The notes beneath the pieces were generated by a model. The model was not told the DNA's origin. It did no database searches and worked only from the letters and a program-made list of their open reading frames with translations. Positions 15,892 to 22,134 of a DNA stretch of 23,236 nt are shown here, piece by piece. The position numbers and the translations under genes were made by a program. Every line of letters starts with the position of its first letter. Position 1 is the first letter of the stretch. The DNA is from Rhodobacteraceae bacterium UBA2776 (lineage in GTDB: Bacteria > Pseudomonadota > Alphaproteobacteria > Rhodobacterales > Rhodobacteraceae): NCBI GenBank assembly GCA_002352425.1, contig DEIK01000088.1, forward strand, positions 7,121 through 30,356, read 5' to 3'.

Positions 15892-15935
15892 TAGACCAAT
15901 TGGTCCAGTCGTGTTAATAGACCGAATGGTCCACT
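15892..15935. promoter_or_regulatory. Tandem TetR operators in the divergent promoter region
   Basis: Two near-identical 18-bp elements, TAGACCAATTGGTCCAGT (15892-15909) and TAGACCGAATGGTCCACT (15918-15935), share the pattern TAGACCnnnTGGTCCAnT. The GACC and GGTC arms are inverted, and the first copy is a perfect 12-bp palindrome (GACCAATTGGTC). Start-to-start spacing is 26 bp, about 2.5 helical turns. They fill the space between the TetR start and the hydrolase start, as expected for an autoregulated divergent pair. Confidence 0.7.
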
Positions 15936-15951
15936 GATGAAAGGCTGCATT

Positions 15952-16827
15952 ATGATACATAATTCGGATATCCTACCGCAGGAATCTGGGATTGAAGACG
16001 TTGCGTTTCGGGCTGATCGTGCGCATCTTTCAGGCACGTTGCATCGTCCCGCTGGTGCGCCTATTGCGGCGATTGTGTTGCATGGCGCAACAGGGGTGCG
16101 GCACCGTTACTACCGCCATTTTGCGGCATGGTTGGCCGTGCAGGGTTATGCATGCCTCACTTATGACTACCGCGATTTTGGCGCGTCAGCGCAGGGGCCG
16201 TTGAAAGGCTCCAAGGCGACGATGACCGAGTGGGGTATTCAGGATCAATCGGCTGCACAACGCTATATCGAGGCTCGATTCCCCAAGGCACCACTCTGGG
16301 TCATTGGCCATTCGCTCGGCGGGTTGATGGTGCCGTTCCAAGAAGGGGCAAGCCGGATCAATCGGTTGATCACCATTGCCAGCGCTCCTGTGCATCTGAA
16401 CGATCATCCATGGCCTTATCGTGGCGTGGCGGCGGCGTTTTGGCATGGGCCGGGCGCTTTGGCGACATGGTTGCTGGGCTATCTGCCTGCCAAGGTTCTG
16501 CGTATGGGGCCAGATCTACCGGCGGGTGTTTACTGGCAATGGCGGCGTTGGTGTACAACTCGCGGGTTTTTCCTGGGTGACGTCGGGCATGGTTTGCCCG
16601 TGCCGGACTGGCGGGCGTTTACTGGCGACATGAAGGTGGTCGCAATCAAGGGTGACGCTATGGTGCCGCCCGCTGCGGTTTGGCGCGGGATGTTGAATTA
16701 CCCCGAGGCGCACAAGCGGCAATTGACGGTGCGCCCCGAAGATTTCGGCCTTAAGGATATTGGCCATATTGGTGCTTTCGATCCGCAAAATGCGGTGATC
16801 TGGCCCAACCTGATCGTTGAAAACTAA
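15952..16827 (+). CDS. Alpha/beta hydrolase family protein
   Basis: A 291-residue serine hydrolase of the alpha/beta fold, with no signal peptide. The oxyanion region HGATGVRHRYYRHFAAWL and the strand TYDYRDFGAS precede the nucleophile elbow GHSLGG (S121). The terminal histidine is likely in DIGHIGAFD. The family resembles predicted esterase/acyltransferase proteins without a defined substrate. ATG 15952 was preferred to ATG 15937 because AAAGG lies 7 nt before it and because 15937 almost abuts the second operator. Control by the divergent TetR is likely. Its stop overlaps the convergent rsgA stop by 4 nt. Confidence 0.85.
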   Translation: MIHNSDILPQESGIEDVAFRADRAHLSGTLHRPAGAPIAAIVLHGATGVRHRYYRHFAAWLAVQGYACLTYDYRDFGASAQGPLKGSKATMTEWGIQDQSAAQRYIEARFPKAPLWVIGHSLGGLMVPFQEGASRINRLITIASAPVHLNDHPWPYRGVAAAFWHGPGALATWLLGYLPAKVLRMGPDLPAGVYWQWRRWCTTRGFFLGDVGHGLPVPDWRAFTGDMKVVAIKGDAMVPPAAVWRGMLNYPEAHKRQLTVRPEDFGLKDIGHIGAFDPQNAVIWPNLIVEN

Positions 16828-17858
16828 CGCTTTTTACGCCCCTTCGCGTCGTCCATGACCCGTTTGTGGTAAAGCGTGGTTGCCTTGTTGCGGCTGCGCG
16901 ATTGGGCCAAGGTTTCGCTGTTGCGCACGTCTTCGTGCAGCAGTTTTTGCCAGCGTTTCAGGCGGGTAGAGTCTATCCTTCCCGCTATGATTTCTGCCTG
17001 AATGGCGCAGCCGGGTTCTGCGACGTGGCTGCAGTCGCGAAACCGGCATTGTTCGGCAAGATCAGCAAGGTCACTAAAGACCTCACCGATGCCTTCGGAC
17101 ACGTCCGTGAGCCGTAGCGCGCGCATGCCGGGCGTGTCGAGCAACCAGCCGCCGTGTTGTGCCTGATAGAGATGGCGCGCAGTGGTGGTGTGGCGGCCTT
17201 TGGCATCATCATCGCGGATGCCTTGCGTGGTTATATCTTGCCCCGTCAAAGTGGCCGTTAGGGTGGATTTCCCCACACCGGACGACCCTAATAGCGCCGC
17301 CGTTTGCCCCTTGCGCCACCAGTCGGCCAGCAGGGCGGCCTGAGCCGGATCACGAGCATCAACTGTTAAGACCGGCAGGTCCGCGCCCAGCGTTTGAGCC
17401 TGTTGGGCGTATTTTTCAGGTGAATCGCAAAGGTCGGGTTTGGTCAGGACACAGACGGGCTGGCATCCTGCAGCGCTGGCCAGCACCAGATAGCGTTCAA
17501 GCCGCGCCAGATTGAAATCGCTGTTGCAAGAGGTGACAATGAACAGCACATCCACATTGGCAGCGATCATTTGTTCGCGGACGTCGTCACCCGCGGCGCG
17601 GCGGGACAGGGTGGTGAGGCGGTCGAGGCGCTGGTGGATCAAGCCAATTTCATCGACCAAAACCCAGTCCCCCACGGTGATGTTTTGGGTGTCGTCGGGT
17701 TTGGCCATCAGCCGGATTGGCCCTGTTTCGCACAGCGCGCTAAAGCCGTTTTTATGCACCGATATGATGCGGGCAGGGGTGAGGGCTTCCAGTTGCTTGA
17801 TTGAGAGCTGCATCATGAAGTGGGACGACCAGCCAAGGTCGGATAGTGTGTATGTCAT
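16824..17858 (-). CDS. rsgA: Ribosome small subunit-dependent GTPase A
   Basis: A 344-residue circularly permuted GTPase that checks late 30S subunit maturation. It has an N-terminal OB-fold (about 25-85, VGDWVLVDE), then G4 TKPD before G1 GSSGVGKST, G3 DTPG, and the C-terminal zinc knuckle CRFRDCSHVAEPGC. The basic tail DAKGRKKR fits rRNA binding. ATG 17858 was chosen because CAGGAAAA lies about 8 nt upstream; the earlier ATG at 17885 lacks a site. It lies 163 nt downstream of the SRP RNA gene on the same strand, and the leader holds a tiny ORF and a small hairpin. Confidence 0.95.
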   Translation of the reverse strand: MTYTLSDLGWSSHFMMQLSIKQLEALTPARIISVHKNGFSALCETGPIRLMAKPDDTQNITVGDWVLVDEIGLIHQRLDRLTTLSRRAAGDDVREQMIAANVDVLFIVTSCNSDFNLARLERYLVLASAAGCQPVCVLTKPDLCDSPEKYAQQAQTLGADLPVLTVDARDPAQAALLADWWRKGQTAALLGSSGVGKSTLTATLTGQDITTQGIRDDDAKGRHTTTARHLYQAQHGGWLLDTPGMRALRLTDVSEGIGEVFSDLADLAEQCRFRDCSHVAEPGCAIQAEIIAGRIDSTRLKRWQKLLHEDVRNSETLAQSRSRNKATTLYHKRVMDDAKGRKKR

Positions 17859-17958
17859 TGAAATTTTCCTGTCAGGGAACTGCATTCATCGTCACGCCGC
17901 GAAAACGCAGGCTGTGGGATGCGGATGGTTCAAGCAGACAGGCGGGGAATAACCCCGA

Positions 17959-17994
17959 TTAGCCCTCTGCCTGAGGAAAGCATGCGACAATCAT
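17959..17994 (-). CDS. Possible 11-residue leader ORF upstream of rsgA
   Basis: Between ffs and rsgA a GGAGG (18005-18001) sits 6 nt before an ATG that opens MIVACFPQAEG and stops at TAA. The binding site is the strongest in this neighbourhood, yet no longer frame follows it. A hairpin CGGGG-TTATT-CCCCG lies immediately after the stop. It may be a leader peptide or translational coupling device for rsgA, or chance. No coding statistics are possible on so short a frame. Confidence 0.25.
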   Translation of the reverse strand: MIVACFPQAEG

Positions 17995-18021
17995 AAGATT
18001 CCTCCAAGGTCAGTGTGGTTG

Positions 18022-18118
18022 GGTGAGAGGCTGAACACGACCCAAACGGATCTCGTTACGGTTGCTCCCTTCCGGGCCTGGCCGGGTTGGCGAGGCGCTC
18101 GCCCGCGCCAACCTCTCA
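18022..18118 (-). ncRNA. ffs: Bacterial small signal recognition particle RNA (4.5S RNA)
   Basis: The minus strand contains the conserved helix 8 core of SRP RNA, CAGGCCCGGAAGGGAGCAAC, with the GGAA tetraloop and the asymmetric internal-loop purines bound by the Ffh M domain. Outer arms GAGAGGTT at the 5' end and AGCCTCTC at the 3' end pair to close the hairpin, giving about 97 nt, typical of the short Alu-less alphaproteobacterial form. Ends are approximate. It acts with Ffh and FtsY in co-translational membrane targeting. A strong promoter is placed exactly before the 5' end. Confidence 0.92.
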
Positions 18119-18124
18119 AGGGTG

Positions 18125-18153
18125 TATTTAGGGGGTTCGCTTGAGTCTTGCAA
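18125..18153 (-). promoter_or_regulatory. Promoter of the SRP RNA gene
   Basis: Reading on the minus strand, TTGCAA (18153-18148) and TAAATA (18130-18125) are separated by exactly 17 nt, and the predicted RNA 5' end lies about 7 nt downstream of the -10. This is one of the best sigma-70-like elements in the window. Confidence 0.65.
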
Positions 18154-18166
18154 GGGGGCATAGGTA

Positions 18167-18721
18167 TCAGGCTAAGCGCCAGTTTCCATTGTCGATGCCA
18201 TCAATCGTCCAATCCCCAATCCGATAGCGGATCAGGCGCAAAGTGGGGTGGCCAATGGCGGCGGTCATACGGCGCACTTGGCGATTGCGCCCCTCGGTGA
18301 TGGTGATTTCCAACCAAGAGTCAGGCACGGTTTTTCGAAACCGCACAGGTGGGGTGCGGGGCCAAAGGGTGTCAGGTTCGGGTATCGCCTGCACCTTTGC
18401 AGGACGGGTCATACCGTCTTTGAGCAGCACCCCGTCGCGCAGGGATTGCAAGGCGGCACGGCTGGGAATGCCCTCGACCTGAACCCAATAGGTTTTAGGC
18501 ATCTTGTGTTTCGGGTTGCTGATTTTGGCCTGTAGCTTGCCGTTATCCGTCAGCACCAATAGGCCTTCGCTGTCTTTATCCAAGCGACCTGCAGCATAGA
18601 CTTTGGGTACGTCGATAAATTCTGACAGGGTTTTGCGCGTGCTGCCTGTGCTGCTGGAATCGGTGAACTGGGATAGCACATCAAATGGCTTGTTGAACAG
18701 GATCAGCTTGGTGTCGCTCAC
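18167..18721 (-). CDS. rluE: RluE/RsuA-family rRNA pseudouridine synthase
   Basis: A 184-residue pseudouridine synthase of the RsuA/RluB/E/F family without an N-terminal S4 domain, the layout of RluE, which modifies one uridine in domain V of 23S rRNA. The catalytic aspartate is D48 in AGRLDKDSEGLLVLTDNG. Other family blocks are LILFNKPFDVLSQF at the start and EGRNRQVRRMTAAIGHPTLRLIR near the end. The start is a GTG whose GTGA overlaps the TGA of the upstream deacetylase-family gene by 4 nt, a classic translational-coupling arrangement. The exact target uridine is inferred from family only. Confidence 0.9.
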   Translation of the reverse strand: MSDTKLILFNKPFDVLSQFTDSSSTGSTRKTLSEFIDVPKVYAAGRLDKDSEGLLVLTDNGKLQAKISNPKHKMPKTYWVQVEGIPSRAALQSLRDGVLLKDGMTRPAKVQAIPEPDTLWPRTPPVRFRKTVPDSWLEITITEGRNRQVRRMTAAIGHPTLRLIRYRIGDWTIDGIDNGNWRLA

Positions 18722-19821
18722 AGAAATTCCGCCCGCATTTCGTCGATGATCTGACTAAAGAACGCTGTCACGCGTTTCGAGGGTTGGCGGATTACATAGC
18801 TTTCGGCATGGGGGTCTGGCGCGGTGATTTCACTGCCCGAGAGTTGCTCGATCACCGCGTGGCCGCAAAACGGCACATAGGATTCCGAATAGCCGCCCTC
18901 GTGTACCATGAGCAATTTGCCACCGCAAAGGTCGGCCGCAGCCACCATCATTTGCGCCGTCATTTGGCGAAAGGTGTCCGCAGTGCAGAGCATCCGGCCA
19001 AGGGGGTCATCAATGGCCGGATCATAGCCGCAGGCAATGATGATCACGTCGGGGTTGAAGGCGGTCAGCGCGGGGGTGACCAGCTTGTCCATCACTTCCA
19101 AATAAGTTGTGTGACCTGCTCCGGCGGGCAAAGGGATGTTCATGTTGAACCCAACTCCCGCACCTTGGCCGCGATCCGTGATGGCACCGGTGTCTAACGG
19201 ATAGTTTCGATCCTGATGCACGCTGATGGTCAGCACGTCGTCACGGTCATAAAATATGGCCTCGGTGCCATTGCCGTGGTGCACGTCCCAATCCACCACC
19301 GCGACTTTTTTACATAAACCGCCTGCCAATGCCGATTCAATCGCGATTGCGATATTGGCCATCAGGCAGAACCCGTTCGGGAAGTCCGGTAAGCAGTGGT
19401 GACCTGGGGGGCGTGACAGGGCATAGGCGTTGGTGCAGTTGCCTGTTAATACGGCTTGCAACGCCCCTTTGGCCAGGCCCGCCGACAGGGCCGCGATGTC
19501 ATAGCCGTCTTGGGCAAAAGGCGCGCGCAAGCCGATCTCGCCACCGCCATTTTCGGACATTTCCTTGAACCGGTTCAAATAGCCCTGCCGATGCACCCGC
19601 GCCAAATCGCTGGCCGTTGCGGGCGGCGCGCTGCGGGCGTCCAGTGTTGTGATCAACCCTGTTACATCCATCAGGTTCTTTAACCGTCGCTTGCTTTCCG
19701 AGGTTTCGGGCAAGCCACCGGCCACCATCGGTTGTACCAATCCACCGGTTGGCAGACGCGAGGCGTAGTTGCCGCCTGTGTGCCAAAAACATTTTTCATC
19801 CCAGAAAAATCCTGTGGTCAT
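18718..19821 (-). CDS. Histone deacetylase/acetylpolyamine amidohydrolase family protein
   Basis: A 367-residue zinc-dependent deacetylase of the arginase/deacetylase fold. The active site is complete: RPPGHHC (H141, H142), DWDVHHGNGTE (D179 and H181 as zinc ligands), the third ligand in DPAIDDPLG (about D272) and the transition-state tyrosine in HEGGY. The MTTGFFWDEKCFWH opening is typical of bacterial class II-like members, which act on small acetylated amines or unknown substrates. ATG 19821 has GGGAG 9 nt upstream; a longer reading from 19857 has no such support. It is coupled to rluE by a 4-nt overlap, and the functional reason is unclear. Confidence 0.92.
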   Translation of the reverse strand: MTTGFFWDEKCFWHTGGNYASRLPTGGLVQPMVAGGLPETSESKRRLKNLMDVTGLITTLDARSAPPATASDLARVHRQGYLNRFKEMSENGGGEIGLRAPFAQDGYDIAALSAGLAKGALQAVLTGNCTNAYALSRPPGHHCLPDFPNGFCLMANIAIAIESALAGGLCKKVAVVDWDVHHGNGTEAIFYDRDDVLTISVHQDRNYPLDTGAITDRGQGAGVGFNMNIPLPAGAGHTTYLEVMDKLVTPALTAFNPDVIIIACGYDPAIDDPLGRMLCTADTFRQMTAQMMVAAADLCGGKLLMVHEGGYSESYVPFCGHAVIEQLSGSEITAPDPHAESYVIRQPSKRVTAFFSQIIDEMRAEFL

Positions 19822-19951
19822 TTGTGCTGCTCCCGTTGGTTCAATTTGTCTGAGCATAGGGGGAAAACCAATGAATTATCCAGCCTCATTTAGAATGGAT
19901 ATTTTGGGGCGCGCTGGGCATACTGCGGCCAGCACAAGGAGCATAAGCAAC

Positions 19952-20209
19952 ATGAACAAGGGCGCACTTTCAGAATTAGCGGTTGCGGGGGCAATGCTTA
20001 ATGTGCGGGTGACGCCCAAAGCATCGCGCATGCGCCTCAGTTATGTTGATGATGAAATCCGCGTCTATGTTACCACCGTTCCCGAAGGCGGCAAAGCCAC
20101 GAAGGACGTGATCAAACTGTTGGCCCATGCGCTGGGCATCCCGAAATCGCGGTTGAAATTACTGCGGGGGACCACGTCACGCGATAAGGTGTTTGGCATC
20201 ACCTCCTAG
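19952..20209 (+). CDS. DUF167/YggU family protein
   Basis: An 85-residue DUF167 (YggU-like) protein of unknown biochemical role. Characteristic blocks are LNVRVTPKASRMRL, VYVTTVPEGGKATKDVIKLLAHALGIPKS and LLRGTTSRDKVFGI. ATG 19952 is set by AAGGAG 10 nt upstream; an upstream in-frame extension back to 19769 reads through the divergent promoter region and is not part of the gene. It is divergent from the deacetylase gene with 130 nt between them, in which I see no confident promoter. Confidence 0.9.
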   Translation: MNKGALSELAVAGAMLNVRVTPKASRMRLSYVDDEIRVYVTTVPEGGKATKDVIKLLAHALGIPKSRLKLLRGTTSRDKVFGITS

Positions 20210-20271
20210 GGGGTGATCATCGGTTGTATCGGTGATAGGTTCGGCCAAAATTGCAACCCAAGGATACATAA

Positions 20272-20988
20272 ATGCGTAAATTTGCGATGGCGATTGTGGC
20301 TCTAGCCTTTTCTGGCTGTGTCTCAACCAGCAGTCCTGACCCGAAACAAACGTCCCACCAAAAAATCACCACGGCCTCGGTGCTGCCACCAGTCAATCAA
20401 AGCGGCTCGGAACGTAGTTTCATGGAGGTTGTGCATCAGATGGAGCCGATTGCCGAACGTGAATGTCGGGCCCGCACACGGGGCGAAAATTGTAATTTCA
20501 AGATTGTTGTCGATAATCGCCCCGATCGACGTCCGAATGCACATCAGACCTTGGACAAGCATGGTCGCCCTGTGATTACCTTTTCGCTGTCCTTGATCAA
20601 AGAGGCTCGCAATCAGCATGAGCTGGCTTCGATTTTGGGCCATGAGGTGGCGCATCATATCCTTGGACACATCGCCAAAACCAGCGAGACAGCGCTTGAG
20701 GGGGCAGTGAACGGTGGTCTTTTGGCGGCAGATCTTGGGGCTGGGGCGGCTGATGTTAAAAGGGCGCAAAGCCGTGGCAAGTTTATCGGTGAGCGCCAGT
20801 TTTCCAAGAAATTCGAGCTGGAGGCGGATGCCTTGGGCACAATTATAACTGCACGTTCGGGCTATGATCCATTGATCGGGGTCATGTATTTCACCCGAAT
20901 TCCTGATCCAGGCAATCGGTATCTTGGCTCTCATCCGCCCAACGCCAAACGCATTGCCATCGTGCGACGCACAGCCGCTAATTTGTAG
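20272..20988 (+). CDS. M48 family metalloprotease, lipoprotein
   Basis: A 238-residue predicted envelope protease. The N-terminus MRKFAMAIVALAFSGC is a lipoprotein signal with a lipobox (FSGC, C16), so the mature protein is likely anchored to a membrane on the periplasmic side. The zinc site is GHEVAHHILGH (H124, E125, H128) with the third ligand in FELEAD (about E182). The family includes BepA/LoiP-type outer-membrane quality-control proteases; no TPR domain is present here. AAGGA lies 7 nt before ATG 20272. The gene ends 9 nt before the YigZ-like gene. Confidence 0.92.
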   Translation: MRKFAMAIVALAFSGCVSTSSPDPKQTSHQKITTASVLPPVNQSGSERSFMEVVHQMEPIAERECRARTRGENCNFKIVVDNRPDRRPNAHQTLDKHGRPVITFSLSLIKEARNQHELASILGHEVAHHILGHIAKTSETALEGAVNGGLLAADLGAGAADVKRAQSRGKFIGERQFSKKFELEADALGTIITARSGYDPLIGVMYFTRIPDPGNRYLGSHPPNAKRIAIVRRTAANL

Positions 20989-20997
20989 GCATGCGCT

Positions 20998-21369
20998 GTG
21001 CAACAGTTTGAAAATGTCATCAGCGACAAGGGGTCTAAATATGCCGTCAGTGGTGGCCCGGTGGCGGACCAAGACGAGGCCAAGGCATTTTTACGTGTGC
21101 TAAAGCGCAAGAAAAAGTACGGCCGCGCCACGCATAATTCATGGGCCGTTTTGTTTCGCAACGAAGCGGGTGTGTTGGTCCCTATCAAGAATGACGATGG
21201 CGAAAGCGGGGCGGGCAATATGATTTTGCGCAATCTGGAACGCGAGGGGCTTGAGGGCCATATCATCGTGGTGACGCGCTGGTATGGCGGTGTGCATCTG
21301 GGTGGCGATCGGTTTCGCCATGTGCAGAGCTGCGTGAGGCATTATTTGGATCATTGGAAGGAAGTTTGA
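20998..21369 (+). CDS. Single-domain YigZ/IMPACT family protein
   Basis: A 123-residue protein matching the IMPACT/UPF0029 domain: SKYAVSGGPVADQDEAKAFL, RATHNSWA, NDDGESGAGNMIL and VVTRWYGGVHLGGDRF. YigZ proteins are usually about 200 residues with a second, C-terminal domain; that domain is absent here, and the frame ends cleanly at TGA. The start is the GTG at 20998 because the nearby ATG (20991) stops after six codons. The stop shares its last base with the ATG of the next gene. Function in bacteria is not established. Confidence 0.85.
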   Translation: MQQFENVISDKGSKYAVSGGPVADQDEAKAFLRVLKRKKKYGRATHNSWAVLFRNEAGVLVPIKNDDGESGAGNMILRNLEREGLEGHIIVVTRWYGGVHLGGDRFRHVQSCVRHYLDHWKEV

Positions 21370-22058
21370 TGGGTGATGTTATCGTTGTTACTGGTGCGAC
21401 CAGTGGCTTGGGCTTGGCGTTGATGCCGGCGCTTTTGGGCGCGGGTTATACCCCTATATTGACAGGGCGAAATGCTGAAAAGGTGGCGGCGGCTTCGGCT
21501 GATTTGGGTGTGGCGGGGTATCAATTAGATGTTGCGGATGCGGGCGCGATTGAGGCGGTATCTGCGCAGATCGTCGCGGATCACGGACCCATTGCCGGAC
21601 TGATCAATAACGCGGGTATTTGGCTCGAGGGTGAATTCGAGAGCTATGATCTTGCCGCAATTCAGGCCGTGATCGACACCAACACCACAGGCACGATTTT
21701 GATGACCCACGCCATGCTGCCAGAGATGATTTCGCAAGGGCGCGGGACGGTGGTCAACGTGGTTTCAACAGGGGCGCTTTATACGCGCAAAATGATCAGC
21801 GTGTATTCGGCCAGCAAATGGGCGATCCGAGGGTTTACAGGGTGTATGGAAGTAGAATGTGCGCCCAAGGGTGTGCGGGTGATGGGGTTCTACCCCGGCA
21901 AGATTTCATCCGATATGTATGAAACCGCAGGGGTCGGGCGGGATTTGGAAATGGCGATGACGCCCGAACAGGCGGCCGTAATGGTGGTGACGATGCTGCG
22001 GGATGAGGGCATGGTTTGGGGGCAGGTCAGTGGGCGATCTATTGCGGATTATCTGTAG
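21369..22058 (+). CDS. Short-chain dehydrogenase/reductase
   Basis: A 229-residue classical SDR. The cofactor motif is TGATSGLG (8-15), followed by NNAG, a catalytic serine in VSTGALYT and YSASK (Y146, K150). The arginine in TGRNAEKV after the second beta strand suggests NADP(H) preference (inference). The ATG at 21369 overlaps the YigZ-like stop by one base (TGATG), with GGAAGGAAG upstream, so the two are translationally coupled. The substrate cannot be predicted. Confidence 0.92.
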   Translation: MGDVIVVTGATSGLGLALMPALLGAGYTPILTGRNAEKVAAASADLGVAGYQLDVADAGAIEAVSAQIVADHGPIAGLINNAGIWLEGEFESYDLAAIQAVIDTNTTGTILMTHAMLPEMISQGRGTVVNVVSTGALYTRKMISVYSASKWAIRGFTGCMEVECAPKGVRVMGFYPGKISSDMYETAGVGRDLEMAMTPEQAAVMVVTMLRDEGMVWGQVSGRSIADYL

Positions 22059-22134
22059 GGCGGCGCGCTCGTCGCTCCCTTACGGGCGCTCCTCGTTATA
22101 GCGGAAAAAGGCGTCAGGTTTGTTGAGCACCACC

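Noticed and set aside
20323..21072. A 249-residue minus-strand frame
   Set aside because: It is antisense to the M48 protease and the YigZ-like start, both of which have clear motifs and ribosome sites.
22059..22134. GC-rich CGCTCGTCGCTCCC segment after the SDR gene as a possible terminator or REP-like repeat
   Set aside because: The inverted arms do not pair well beyond 3 bp, no T-run follows, and no second copy was found in the window.
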